Assembly (NCBI GenBank): GCA_024401355.1
Contig: JAKSLF010000016.1
Span: 1 to 62,899, forward strand
Direction: 5' to 3'
Length of the DNA: 62,899 nt
Source: Bacteroidales bacterium
GTDB taxonomy: Bacteria > Bacteroidota > Bacteroidia > Bacteroidales > Marinilabiliaceae
Shown here: in pieces, positions 9,383 to 20,545 of the stretch
How the letters are laid out: each line of letters opens with the position of its first letter
How positions within the stretch are numbered: position 1 is the stretch's first letter
Made by a program: the position numbers and the translations under genes
The notes under the pieces: model-generated
Told to the model about the DNA's origin: nothing
Seen by the model: the letters and a program-made list of their open reading frames with translations, nothing else
Database searches by the model: none

Positions 9383-11164
9383 ATGAGTAACGAAGTACAG
9401 GGCGTAGCAGATTTCGACTGGGAAGCTCTTGAAAATGGTGGTGTAACTGCCGAGCTCAGCCAGGAAGAGCTCACTAAGAAGTACGACGGCTCTCTCTCTG
9501 CAATTGTAGAGAAGGACGTAACAAAGGGCGTGGTTATCTCGCTCAACAAGCGCGAAGTTGTAGTAAACGTAGGCGCTAAGTCTGATGGTATCGTAAGCCG
9601 TAGCGAGTTCCGCTACAACCCAGAGCTCAAGGTGGGTGACGAGGTTGAGGTTTATGTAGAGAACCAGGAGGATAAGAAGGGTCAGTTGATCCTTTCTCAC
9701 AAGAAGGCTCGTGCAATGCGTTCATGGGACAGCGTAAATGCTGCTCTTGAGAACGATGAGATTGTTAAGGGCTACATCAAGTGCCGCACTAAGGGCGGTA
9801 TGATTGTTGACGTATTTGGTATCGAGGCATTCTTGCCAGGCTCACAGATTGATGTTAAGCCAATCCGTGACTACGATATCTTCGTTGGCAAGACAATGGA
9901 ATTCAAAGTTGTTAAGATTAACTCAGAGTTCCGTAATGTTGTTGTTTCTCACAAGGCTCTTATTGAGGCTGAGTTGGAACAGCAGAAGAAAGAAATTATC
10001 TCTAAGCTTGAGAAGGGTCAGGTACTTGAAGGTACAGTTAAGAACATTACTTCATACGGTGTGTTCATCGACCTTGGTGGCGTAGATGGTCTTGTACATA
10101 TTACAGACCTTTCGTGGGGCCGTGTTTCTCATCCAGAAGAGATCGTACAGCTTGATCAGAAGATTAATGTAGTTATCCTCGACTTCGATGACGAGAAGAA
10201 GCGTATTGCTCTTGGTTTGAAGCAGCTTACACCACATCCATGGGAGGCTCTCAATGCTGACTTGAAGGTTGGTGATCGTGTTAAGGGTGAAGTAGTCGTA
10301 ATTGCTGATTACGGTGCATTTGTAGAGATTGCTCCAGGTGTAGAAGGTCTTATCCATGTTTCAGAGATGTCATGGTCACAGCATCTTCGTTCAGCACAGG
10401 ATTTCCTTAAGAAGGGTGATGTAGTTGAGGCTCAGATATTGACACTTGATCGTGAGGAGCGTAAGATGTCACTTGGTATCAAGCAGCTCCATCCAGATCC
10501 ATGGGCAAATATCGAGGAGAAGTATGCAATCGGTTCGAAGCACACAGCTACAGTTCGCAACTTCACAAACTTCGGTGTATTTGCTGAGATTGAGGAAGGT
10601 ATCGATGGTTTGATTCATATTTCAGACCTTTCTTGGACAAAGAAGATTAAGCATCCAGCAGAATTTACTGCAATTGGAGAGAAGATTGATGTTGTAGTTC
10701 TTGAAATAGACAAGGAAAACCGTCGTCTTAGCCTCGGTCATAAGCAGCTTGAGGAGAATCCATGGGATGTATTCGAGACAGTATTTACTGTAGATTCTGT
10801 ACATGAGGGTACAATCACTGAGATTTTTGACAAGGGTGCTGTTGTAGCTCTTCCATACGGCGTTGAAGGTTTCGCAACTCCACGTCACCTTGTTAAGGAG
10901 GATGGTTCACAGGCTAAGGTTGAGGAGAAGCTTCCATTTAAGGTTCTTGAATTCAACAAGGGTGCTAAGCGTATCATTCTTTCACACTCTCGTACATTCG
11001 AAGAGGCAAAGGGGGAAGAGACAAAGAAGGCATCTAAGCCAGCAGCTAAGAAGGCTGCTCCAAAGAAGGTTGAGAAAGCAGCAGAGCCAGGTACAACACT
11101 TGGTGATATCACAGGTCTTGCAGCTCTCAAGGAGCAGTTCGAAGCTCAGGAGAAGAAGGACTAG
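9383..11164 (+). CDS. rpsA: 30S ribosomal protein S1
   Basis: A 593-residue protein made of about six successive S1 RNA-binding domains; clear repeats begin with GQVLEGTVKNITSYGVFIDL, GDRVKGEVVVIADYGAFVEI and GSKHTATVRNFTNFGVFAEI. The C-terminal tail is rich in Lys, Ala and Glu. S1 helps mRNA binding to the 30S subunit, notable because Bacteroidota rarely use strong Shine-Dalgarno sites. Codons are strongly biased toward the highly expressed set. It has its own promoter and a strong terminator after it. Confidence 0.96.
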   Translation: MSNEVQGVADFDWEALENGGVTAELSQEELTKKYDGSLSAIVEKDVTKGVVISLNKREVVVNVGAKSDGIVSRSEFRYNPELKVGDEVEVYVENQEDKKGQLILSHKKARAMRSWDSVNAALENDEIVKGYIKCRTKGGMIVDVFGIEAFLPGSQIDVKPIRDYDIFVGKTMEFKVVKINSEFRNVVVSHKALIEAELEQQKKEIISKLEKGQVLEGTVKNITSYGVFIDLGGVDGLVHITDLSWGRVSHPEEIVQLDQKINVVILDFDDEKKRIALGLKQLTPHPWEALNADLKVGDRVKGEVVVIADYGAFVEIAPGVEGLIHVSEMSWSQHLRSAQDFLKKGDVVEAQILTLDREERKMSLGIKQLHPDPWANIEEKYAIGSKHTATVRNFTNFGVFAEIEEGIDGLIHISDLSWTKKIKHPAEFTAIGEKIDVVVLEIDKENRRLSLGHKQLEENPWDVFETVFTVDSVHEGTITEIFDKGAVVALPYGVEGFATPRHLVKEDGSQAKVEEKLPFKVLEFNKGAKRIILSHSRTFEEAKGEETKKASKPAAKKAAPKKVEKAAEPGTTLGDITGLAALKEQFEAQEKKD

Positions 11165-11212
11165 TCGTCTGATTGCAGCATAGTTGTAGTTGGACTCGGT
11201 TCAATAATAACG

Positions 11213-11253
11213 GGACGTTGGGGTTAGCCGAAAGTGAAGCCCCACGTCCTTTT
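11213..11253 (+). terminator. Rho-independent terminator of rpsA
   Basis: A 13-bp stem with two G-U pairs (GGACGTTGGGGTT against AAGCCCCACGTCC) is followed by CTTTTA. It lies about 50 bp after the rpsA stop. Confidence 0.8.
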
Positions 11254-11278
11254 ACCAAATTAAAACATCTTTATTGCG

Positions 11279-11614
11279 ATGAACTTTAAAGTTGAGAAAA
11301 GGGATACGTATTCGGTTATCACGATGCTTTCAGAGCGTCTGGATGTTCATACTACAGCCGAACTCCGTTCAGAACTTGTTTTGCTCGCCGGTGATTCGGT
11401 GAAGAATATGTTGCTGGACTTGAGTTCCTGTAACTATTGCGACACATCGGGTCTTAGTGCTATCCTTATAGCTCATCGTCTCTGCAAAGATGGAAGGCTC
11501 GTGTTGGTGAGTACTAGTAAGAGCGTGGAGAATATGCTTTCTATACAGCGATTTGATCCTCCAGTGCTTATCATAGAGACACTAGCCGAAGGTGAAGCTG
11601 AAATGGAGAAGTGA
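11279..11614 (+). CDS. STAS-domain protein, anti-sigma-factor-antagonist-like
   Basis: A 111-residue single STAS domain. The conserved stretch LLDLSSCNYCDTSGLSAIL contains the DTSGL motif whose Ser is phosphorylated in SpoIIAA/RsbV-type antagonists. No partner kinase or sigma factor lies nearby. It precedes the RNase Z gene by 22 bp, a pairing consistent with cotranscription. Its pathway is unknown. Confidence 0.8.
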   Translation: MNFKVEKRDTYSVITMLSERLDVHTTAELRSELVLLAGDSVKNMLLDLSSCNYCDTSGLSAILIAHRLCKDGRLVLVSTSKSVENMLSIQRFDPPVLIIETLAEGEAEMEK

Positions 11615-11636
11615 ATGATATAACCTATAGTTATAT

Positions 11637-12548
11637 ATGTCAATGGAGCTTACAGTTCTCGGATGTAATTCGGCTCTGCCAACTTCACAAAGGAATCCGT
11701 CCGCTCAGATACTAACAGTTTCGGGGCGGACTTTTCTTATTGATTGTGGCGAAGGGACGCAGTTTCAGATTAGGAAGATGCACATAAACTTTATGCGCAT
11801 CGATTATATATTTATATCCCATACTCATGGTGATCATGTGTTTGGGCTTATTGGCTTATTGTCAACGATGTCGCTATTGAACAGGACTACACCGCTGACG
11901 ATATTTTGTAATTCTAAACTTGAGGAGTTGTTGAGACCGCAACTTACTTATTTTATAGATAATCTTTCTTTTAAGTTGAATTTCCATCATCTTCGGTATG
12001 ATAAACCGGAAGTGATATTAAATATAAAAGGCGTAAAGGTGAGTTCGGTACCGTTAAGACATCGACTCCCTACGTGTGGATTTGTATTCTGTGAGCAGGA
12101 AAAAGAGCCAAATATAAAAAAACAGGCTATATATAAATATGGTCTTACGATTGCAGATATAGTTTCTATAAAAGGTGGCAGACCATATTATGATGTAGAT
12201 GGTACTGAAGTGCCCCGAGAGGAACTTGTGATGTCATCGCAGCCGGTGAAGAGCTATGCATATATCAGTGATACAGCCTTTTTGCCAGAAATAGTGGCAC
12301 ATATTGGTGGAGTGTCATTGCTCTATCATGAAGCGACATTCGCGGAAGATAATGCCATGCTGGCCAAGAAGACGTTGCATTCGACCGCAATTCAAGCAGC
12401 AACGATTGCTCGTTTGGCCGGAGCCGGAAAACTGTTGATAGGCCATTATTCTAGTAGGTACAAGGAGACGGATATACTTGAACAGGAAGCACAATCTGTG
12501 TTCCCAGATACTACTGCAGTATTTGATGGGTTCAAGATAATGTTTTGA
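11637..12548 (+). CDS. rnz: Ribonuclease Z
   Basis: A 303-residue metallo-beta-lactamase-fold endonuclease that removes tRNA 3' trailers. Motifs: LGCNSALPTSQRNPSAQ, DCGEGTQFQIRK, the metal motif SHTHGDHVFGL (HxHxDH), AYISDTAF and LLIGHYSSRY. Length matches the short bacterial form. A second in-frame ATG lies two codons downstream of the chosen start; either is possible. Confidence 0.94.
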   Translation: MSMELTVLGCNSALPTSQRNPSAQILTVSGRTFLIDCGEGTQFQIRKMHINFMRIDYIFISHTHGDHVFGLIGLLSTMSLLNRTTPLTIFCNSKLEELLRPQLTYFIDNLSFKLNFHHLRYDKPEVILNIKGVKVSSVPLRHRLPTCGFVFCEQEKEPNIKKQAIYKYGLTIADIVSIKGGRPYYDVDGTEVPREELVMSSQPVKSYAYISDTAFLPEIVAHIGGVSLLYHEATFAEDNAMLAKKTLHSTAIQAATIARLAGAGKLLIGHYSSRYKETDILEQEAQSVFPDTTAVFDGFKIMF

Positions 12549-12589
12549 TGTTGGGTTTTGATGTTTTAGCAAACGTTAATATTAATGTC

Positions 12590-12621
12590 TTGGCGATTGA
12601 ATGGATAAATTAGTATATTTG
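12590..12621 (+). promoter_or_regulatory. Probable Bacteroidota-type promoter of pyrG
   Basis: TATATTTG at 12614-12621 fits the -7 consensus; TTGG at 12590-12593 sits 20 bp upstream and matches three of four bases of the -33 element. It lies 90 bp before the pyrG start. Confidence 0.6.
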
Positions 12622-12695
12622 CAACTTGTTTTAGTAGGTGACGTTGTCGTGCTAAGACATGAAAAAGAGTTAAATATAATATGCCAATAGCATAA

Positions 12696-14324
<1,629 letters not shown>

Positions 14325-14351
14325 TAGTTACAAATATAAAAAGAATACAAA

Positions 14352-16196
14352 GTGAATAAACAGTCATACATAGGACTAGCATTGATCTTCGCCATAATGA
14401 TGGCATTCTACTGGATTAATAAGCCAAATGAATTACAGAGACAAAGATGGCAAGCGTATCATGATTCGCTGGCCCGTGTAGAAGCACAGAAGAATGACAG
14501 TTTGAGTGCTGCGGCAGCACTGTCTCAGAGGGAGGCTGAAGAAACTGATTCAGTTGCAATTGAAAAGAGGAATGCAAAGTATGGTTTGCTTGCTGAATCG
14601 GCAACTGGGAAGGCAGAGAAAATCGTTGTAGAGAATCAGAATCTTAAAGTGACATTTACTACAGAGGGAGCAAGGGTTTATTCGGTAGAAGTTAAAGGAT
14701 ATAAGGACCAGGAAGGCAATAATGTGAAACTCTTTGATGGAGAGGGTAATGAATTTGGATTCCATTTCGTTCATAACAACAGGACATTCTACACCAACAA
14801 TCTGTTTTTCCAAAGTTCTGGTGTCACTATGGATGCAGACAGCACTCAAAGAGTAAGTTTTATAGTGAATGCAGGGGAAGGTAGTCTTGTGTATGAATAT
14901 GCGTTGAAGAATGAGAGTTATGAACTTGACTTCAATATTTCAAGCAAAGGGTTAGGTGATGTTGTTTCTGTGTCTGGTGCCGCATTTGAACTAGACTGGA
15001 AAGTCGACATGCGTGCACAGGAAAAAGGCCACAAATCAGAAGGTATGTGGAGTGGCGTATACTATAGATACAATGGTGGTGACGTAGAAGATCTTGGCGC
15101 AACTGGAAAGCAGAGTCAGGAAGAGAATATGTCGATAGACTGGGTTGCCTTCAAGGACCAGTTCTTCAGCTCTATATTTGTTGCTGATAATACTTTCGCT
15201 GGCGCATTGATGAATTCGGAGGCTCGTGCAGAGACTGATTCGATTATTAAGCATGTTGAGGCATCATTGGGAGTCAAATATAACTTCTATCAAGATTCAA
15301 AAGCCTCATTTAAATTCCTCTTCGTGCCAAACTATTATTATACGCTTAATAGCTATGATGGACTTGAGTTAACGGAATTGCTCCCATTGGGATGGGGCAT
15401 CTTTGGCTGGGTAAATGAATGGTTTATAATTCCAGTGTTCAAACTGCTTGAAAACTATTTTACAAGCTATGGTATAATAATACTGCTTTTGACAATCATA
15501 ATCAAGACGATATTGATGCCATTGATGTACAAGTCGTACAAGAGTCAGGCAAAAATGAGAGTTCTCAAGCCACAGGTGGATGAGATAACTGCCAAGATAC
15601 CAGAGAGTGATCCGATGGCACGTCAGAAAGCAACAATGGAGCTTTACAATAAAGCTGGTGTCAATCAGATGGCTGGTTGTTTGCCAATGCTTCTGCAGAT
15701 GCCTATCTTGTTCGCTGCATTCCGTTTCTTCCCAGCTGCCATTGAATTGAGGGGAGAGTCGTTCTTGTGGGCAGAAGACCTCGCAACATACGATTCTATT
15801 TGGGACATGCCGTTTTCTATACCATTTTATGGTTCACATGTCAGCTTGTTCTGTTTGTTGATGGCAATAGTCAATGTGGTCTATACGAAGATAAATATGT
15901 CGTCGCAAGGATCGGCTGCAATGCCAGGAATGAAAATGATGACATATTTTATGCCTATAATGATGTTGTTTTTCTTGAACGATTATCCTGCTGGTCTCAA
16001 CTATTATTATTTCATATCAACATTGATTACAGTTCTTTCGACTACATTCATCAAGAGCTTTATGATAGATGACAAGGCAATACTTGCTCAGCTTGAGGCA
16101 AACAAGAAAAAGCCTATGAAGAAGTCTAAATGGGCGATGAAGATGGAGGAAATCATGAAAGAGCAGGAGAAGGCGAGAAGGATGCAGAAAAAGTAA
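14352..16196 (+). CDS. yidC: Membrane protein insertase YidC
   Basis: A 614-residue inner-membrane insertase. It has an N-terminal anchor (IGLALIFAIMMAFYWIN), a large periplasmic domain (about residues 60-360), and the conserved C-terminal transmembrane core (YGIIILLLTIIIKTILMPLMYKS, MAGCLPMLLQMPILFAAFRF, MPIMMLFFLNDYPAGLNYYY), then a basic tail. It inserts proteins into the membrane alone or with Sec. The start is GTG, chosen because it places the anchor at the N terminus. A terminator follows. Confidence 0.97.
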   Translation: MNKQSYIGLALIFAIMMAFYWINKPNELQRQRWQAYHDSLARVEAQKNDSLSAAAALSQREAEETDSVAIEKRNAKYGLLAESATGKAEKIVVENQNLKVTFTTEGARVYSVEVKGYKDQEGNNVKLFDGEGNEFGFHFVHNNRTFYTNNLFFQSSGVTMDADSTQRVSFIVNAGEGSLVYEYALKNESYELDFNISSKGLGDVVSVSGAAFELDWKVDMRAQEKGHKSEGMWSGVYYRYNGGDVEDLGATGKQSQEENMSIDWVAFKDQFFSSIFVADNTFAGALMNSEARAETDSIIKHVEASLGVKYNFYQDSKASFKFLFVPNYYYTLNSYDGLELTELLPLGWGIFGWVNEWFIIPVFKLLENYFTSYGIIILLLTIIIKTILMPLMYKSYKSQAKMRVLKPQVDEITAKIPESDPMARQKATMELYNKAGVNQMAGCLPMLLQMPILFAAFRFFPAAIELRGESFLWAEDLATYDSIWDMPFSIPFYGSHVSLFCLLMAIVNVVYTKINMSSQGSAAMPGMKMMTYFMPIMMLFFLNDYPAGLNYYYFISTLITVLSTTFIKSFMIDDKAILAQLEANKKKPMKKSKWAMKMEEIMKEQEKARRMQKK

Positions 16197-16217
16197 TATA
16201 CTATATGTAATCTAATG

Positions 16218-16252
16218 GATGGAGCGGTTGAATTGCCGTTCCATCTTTTGCT
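16218..16252 (+). terminator. Rho-independent terminator after yidC
   Basis: GATGGAGCGG pairs with CCGTTCCATC (one G-U), followed by TTTTGCTTTTTT. It ends the pyrG-yidC unit. Confidence 0.85.
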
Positions 16253-16377
16253 TTTTTATGATGTGTTTGGTGTAAAAGTTGAAAAAAAGAGTCTTAAATA
16301 CATTGATGAGGCAACATTATGCGATTAGATGCGTAAAATTAGTATGAATAAATCGAGGTTTATTGTGTTATAAAAGT

Positions 16378-16385
16378 TATCTTTG
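16378..16385 (+). promoter_or_regulatory. Promoter -7 element of the polysaccharide group
   Basis: TATCTTTG matches the Bacteroidota -7 consensus, 20 bp before the chosen ATG at 16405. It lies inside a longer open frame that begins at 16363, which is why I reject the upstream start. No good -33 element is seen. Confidence 0.6.
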
Positions 16386-16404
16386 CAAAAATATACGTTT
16401 GAGA

Positions 16405-17205
16405 ATGAATAGTCAAATTAAAAGAATAGCCTATAAATCACTAGTATACTGCATTATGATGATTGCGGTAGGTTTGTCGATGGTGTCGTGTATACCTCAG
16501 AAAAATATTGTCTTGATGCAGAATAAAGATAACGGAAAAGATGTTTTTGAGGCAGTAGATTCGATAACAAACAGATATCGTCTTCAACCTAATGATTATT
16601 TGTTCATAAACGTGTCTTCGCCAGATGCTAAATTGTCGTCTTTCTTTAATCCGTGGCAAGGTACAGGTTCGTCAAACACGACAAATAGAGAGTTCTACTA
16701 TTATTTGCTTGATGATAGCATGAATGTTGATTTCCCAATAACAGGAAAGATAAATCTGAAAGGATGTAATGTAGAGCAGGCAAAGGAAAAAATACGCAGT
16801 GCGGTTTCGAATTATTTGAATGATTTTACTCTTATTGTTAGACTGGCCTCCAATAGTTTTACCATACTTGGTGAGGTAAATAAACAAGGTCATATTACAA
16901 TGCCTCGTGACCAGATAACTATATATGATGCGATAGCTCAAGCTGGTGGCTTTACTTCATACGCGAAGCGAAAGGAAGTAAAGTTGTTGAGAAAAGATGA
17001 TACGGGAAGGGTGCACATGTATGTTTTAGATGTCACTGATGACAATATAATTAATTCAGACTTCTACTATATCTATCCGAATGATGTGTTGTATGTGCGT
17101 CCTCTTAAAGTTAAGTCACTTGGATTCGGCGAAGTGTTGTCTGTGAGTCTTGTTACGTCATTGATTACACTATACTTGTTGGTACTCAATGTGACAAAAA
17201 AATAA
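16405..17205 (+). CDS. Polysaccharide export outer-membrane lipoprotein (Wza/BexD family)
   Basis: A 266-residue protein with a lipoprotein signal (VGLSMVSC, Cys29), a polysaccharide-export (Poly_export) domain (YRLQPNDYLFINVSSPDAK), an SLBB-like segment (FTILGEVNKQGHITMP, TIYDAIAQAGGFT) and a C-terminal hydrophobic helix. It should form the outer-membrane channel for an extracellular polysaccharide. It is followed after 7 bp by the Wzc-like kinase, its expected partner. The open frame extends upstream to 16363, but a promoter overlaps that part, so the ATG at 16405 is preferred. Confidence 0.88.
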   Translation: MNSQIKRIAYKSLVYCIMMIAVGLSMVSCIPQKNIVLMQNKDNGKDVFEAVDSITNRYRLQPNDYLFINVSSPDAKLSSFFNPWQGTGSSNTTNREFYYYLLDDSMNVDFPITGKINLKGCNVEQAKEKIRSAVSNYLNDFTLIVRLASNSFTILGEVNKQGHITMPRDQITIYDAIAQAGGFTSYAKRKEVKLLRKDDTGRVHMYVLDVTDDNIINSDFYYIYPNDVLYVRPLKVKSLGFGEVLSVSLVTSLITLYLLVLNVTKK

Positions 17206-17212
17206 TTAATAA

Positions 17213-19675
17213 ATGGAGAATCAGAATTCACAATATCCACAGAGAGCAGCGGAAGAAGAATTGTTTATTAATATAGACTTCAAGAAACTGTTCGCTGATG
17301 TTGTAAAGCTATGGTGGCTTTTTGTTTTGTCCATAGCTGTTGCAATGACCGCGTTGTATTTCTATCACAAATATACAATCCCTGTATATAGTTCCTCAAT
17401 ATCAATCATCGTTGATGACCAAAGTCAAAATACACGTTCGGGCAGCCAAAGTATGATTGATGGATTTATGCTAGATCCGGGAATGAGAAGCATTGACAAC
17501 CAGATTGCAGTTTTGCAGTCTCGCTCGTCGGTTGATAGAGTTATAGAAAAGATGGGAATATACATCTCATATTTCCATGAGGGTCGTGTTGTTACTAGTG
17601 AATTATATGGCTATAATGAATTCAAAGTTGTTATGGACTCTACTCATGTCCAGCCATTGGATGTGCCTATCTATATATCGGATATAGATGATTTGACGTA
17701 TAAGCTTGAAGTCCATGCAGAAAATATGATGCTATATAATTATTCTGAGCGTGAAATAAAAGGGAAAATAGCTTCTGTGAATTGTAGTGTCAAATGTAAA
17801 TATGGTGATCCTATAGTTACACCATGGGGTGCATTCTCTGTTATTAAGAACAAAGACTTTGGGTCTGGTGTCTTTTTTAAATTTAATGACCCAGAAGCAG
17901 TGGTTAATAGTTTCAGGAAGTCATTGTCAATAAATAGAGATGAAGAGTCTAATTCATCAGTAGTTAATCTATATGTGAGTGGTACGAATGTGAGAAAGAA
18001 TAATGATTTTCTTAATACATTAGTGGAGACCTTCATCAGTGATAATTTAGCGCAGAAGAATCTGATTGCAGAAAATACTATAAAATTTATAGAGGAACAA
18101 CTTGGATCGATCTCAGACTCGTTGTATGACATTGGCACCAAACTCAGTTCGTTTAAGGTGGTACATGGAATACAGCAGTCAATCTCTTCGAAGGGTGAGT
18201 CCATGTTTAGAGAGATGCAGCAGTATCAGAAAGAGATTCAGCAGCATCAGATAGTAGACGCGTATTATGACTATTTGCTATCGTATTTTTCGAATGATTC
18301 CGTGCTTGTCGGTGTGATAGCTCCTGCTGTTTTCAATACAGACAGTCCAGTTATTACTGAACAACTAAAGCAAATTATGTCGTTGAATTCGGAACGGCAG
18401 GCTTATCGAGATACATTTGGGAAACCTATAAATCCGGTGGCTCGTACGGTAGATGCAAAACTCCAGATAGCCAAGAATACATTGCTACAGAGTGTTGCTA
18501 GTCACAAGGCACAGGTGAACAATGATATTAAAGAACTTAAGTCTAAGGTAGATGCAATAAACAAGGAGCTTTCTTCGTTGCCAGAGACTGAGAGACAGCT
18601 TTTGGGAATAGACAGAAAATATTCCTTGAACAGTGATGTATATACATTCCTGTTGAGAAAACGATCAGAATCTCAGATACAGAAAGCATCGAATACATCA
18701 GACCATAGAATTCTTGATTCTGCAGCATTGGTTGGTAAAGTTTCTCCGAACACTAAGAAGAATCAGACAATGGCACTTGCCTTGGCTATAATACTTCCGT
18801 TAGGATTTATTGTTCTTCGACAGCTGTTGGATAATAAGATTCGTACGCAAGATGATGTGAAGAAATTGACACAATTCCCAATCGTTGGTGAAGTGACAAG
18901 TAATAATAAGGATACGTCTCTTGTTGTTATGGAACATCCCAAGTCGATTTTGTCGGAAGTTTTCAGAAGAATGCGTTCGAGAATAGAGTTCATGGTTGGT
19001 GGAAAGGATGTGCCAGTAATAGCAGTTACATCGTCAATGCCAGGCGAAGGTAAGACGTTTTGTGCTGCAAATATAGCATCTGTTTTTTCTATAAGTGGAA
19101 AGAAAACTGTATTGTTAGGTTTTGACCTTAGAAAACCAGGACTATCTAAATTGTTCAAGACAGATGATAATGTTGGATTGTCGAATTATATCATTGGCAA
19201 TTGTACACTTGAGGAAATGACATTGAAAATTGCGGATAATTTTGATTTGTTGCCTTCGGGTGATATACCACCCAATCCAGCCGAGCTTATAGCTAGTCCT
19301 CGATGTCAGGAGTTGATAGAAATACTTAAGACGAAATATGATATTATAATAATAGATACACCTCCGATGGGCTTGGTTTCGGATGCATACACAATTGCAC
19401 GTTGGATAGACACATTGATATTCATAGTAAGACAGGATTATACTATGAAAGATGCGTTTAAGTATACAACTTCAACATTAGTTGAAGAGGGTATAAAGAA
19501 TGTTGGTCTTGTTATAAATGATGTGAACAATAAGAAATCGCGTTATGGCTATGGTTATGGTTATGGTCATTACGGCAGATATGGGAAATATGGTAGATAC
19601 GGTAAGAAATATGGCTATGGTTACGGCTATGGTTATGGAGAAAAAGAGGTGAAAGGTTATTATACGGAAGATTAA
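17213..19675 (+). CDS. Wzc-type polysaccharide co-polymerase and tyrosine autokinase
   Basis: An 820-residue inner-membrane protein. It has an N-terminal Wzz domain between two membrane helices (near residues 35-55 and 520-540), a long coiled-coil periplasmic region, and a cytoplasmic BY-kinase domain with Walker A (SSMPGEGKTFCAANIA), Walker A' (LLGFDLRKPGLSK) and Walker B (IIIDTPPMGLVSDA). The C-terminal tail is a dense Tyr-Gly cluster ending in YYTED, the usual site of autophosphorylation. It controls polymerisation and export of a polysaccharide. It directly abuts the next gene (TAA then ATG). No glycosyltransferases are nearby, so the polysaccharide genes lie elsewhere. Confidence 0.93.
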   Translation: MENQNSQYPQRAAEEELFINIDFKKLFADVVKLWWLFVLSIAVAMTALYFYHKYTIPVYSSSISIIVDDQSQNTRSGSQSMIDGFMLDPGMRSIDNQIAVLQSRSSVDRVIEKMGIYISYFHEGRVVTSELYGYNEFKVVMDSTHVQPLDVPIYISDIDDLTYKLEVHAENMMLYNYSEREIKGKIASVNCSVKCKYGDPIVTPWGAFSVIKNKDFGSGVFFKFNDPEAVVNSFRKSLSINRDEESNSSVVNLYVSGTNVRKNNDFLNTLVETFISDNLAQKNLIAENTIKFIEEQLGSISDSLYDIGTKLSSFKVVHGIQQSISSKGESMFREMQQYQKEIQQHQIVDAYYDYLLSYFSNDSVLVGVIAPAVFNTDSPVITEQLKQIMSLNSERQAYRDTFGKPINPVARTVDAKLQIAKNTLLQSVASHKAQVNNDIKELKSKVDAINKELSSLPETERQLLGIDRKYSLNSDVYTFLLRKRSESQIQKASNTSDHRILDSAALVGKVSPNTKKNQTMALALAIILPLGFIVLRQLLDNKIRTQDDVKKLTQFPIVGEVTSNNKDTSLVVMEHPKSILSEVFRRMRSRIEFMVGGKDVPVIAVTSSMPGEGKTFCAANIASVFSISGKKTVLLGFDLRKPGLSKLFKTDDNVGLSNYIIGNCTLEEMTLKIADNFDLLPSGDIPPNPAELIASPRCQELIEILKTKYDIIIIDTPPMGLVSDAYTIARWIDTLIFIVRQDYTMKDAFKYTTSTLVEEGIKNVGLVINDVNNKKSRYGYGYGYGHYGRYGKYGRYGKKYGYGYGYGYGEKEVKGYYTED

Positions 19676-20539
19676 ATGAAATATAGTATAAGAATAATAA
19701 TCTGTTTGGTGTCTGCATGTGTCATGTCTTCATGTGGAAGTGTCAAGACGGGTTCGTTGAATTTGAGAAAACAAGCTGATCAGGCTTTTGAGAGCGGTGA
19801 TTACCTGAGTGCTTTGACATGCTATCAGAATATTGATTCGTTGAGTAGAGATGCTGAATTGTATCGAAGAATGACGATTTCTGCTCTTAATATTGAAGAC
19901 TACGGAAGGGCATATCAATATTGTCAGCAAGTAAATGAATATGATTCATGCATTGTGTCTGGTTTCAAGACCTTGACAGAAAATTTTATAAAACATCAAC
20001 GTGAGGTTCAAATAGTAGAAAATGATAAAAAATTCTTCTATAACGTAGTTGGGAAGGAATACTTGCTTAAGCAATTGTCGTCATATTATGTATATTGCAA
20101 TTCTGAGAAAATTTTAGATGTATATTCAGACATAGAAGATAAAAACCTTAGAAAGGATATTTTTCCGACGTATCTCTCCGTTGCAAAGAAAGTTAAGAGT
20201 GATGATGAATTGAAGGCAATCTGTCTTGAGATGTTGAAAGAAGACAAAGAGCAGTTGCAAGCGTTGAAGTATTTGGGCTTAAATAAGTACAATTATGCAG
20301 AAGATGAGTACAAGAAAGCCATGGCGGAATACAACAAGAAAAAGAACTCAACGACATACGCGTATTTGCTACGTGATTTGAAAATTGTGTCAAAGGAATA
20401 CGTTAAGAGTAAGGAATATCTAGAGAAGGTTCATAAGTTAGATCCAGAAGATCAGACCGCAATCAAGTGCTTGGTCAATATATATAACCGTCTTGATCAG
20501 CCTGCTAAAGCGAAATCATTACAGAAACTATTGAAATAA
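19676..20539 (+). CDS. TPR-like lipoprotein of the polysaccharide group
   Basis: A 287-residue lipoprotein (signal ending VMSSC, Cys20). The rest is helical with TPR-like units, for instance ADQAFESGDYLSALTCYQNI near residue 34 and a C-terminal repeat KSKEYLEKVHKLDPEDQTAI. It begins immediately after the wzc stop codon, implying translational coupling and a role in the same envelope process. I do not recognise the specific family. Confidence 0.7.
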   Translation: MKYSIRIIICLVSACVMSSCGSVKTGSLNLRKQADQAFESGDYLSALTCYQNIDSLSRDAELYRRMTISALNIEDYGRAYQYCQQVNEYDSCIVSGFKTLTENFIKHQREVQIVENDKKFFYNVVGKEYLLKQLSSYYVYCNSEKILDVYSDIEDKNLRKDIFPTYLSVAKKVKSDDELKAICLEMLKEDKEQLQALKYLGLNKYNYAEDEYKKAMAEYNKKKNSTTYAYLLRDLKIVSKEYVKSKEYLEKVHKLDPEDQTAIKCLVNIYNRLDQPAKAKSLQKLLK

Positions 20540-20545
20540 ACATAG

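Noticed and set aside
16363-16404. Upstream start of the polysaccharide export protein
   Set aside because: The extra 14 codons overlap a TATCTTTG promoter element and the lipoprotein signal starts naturally at ATG 16405.
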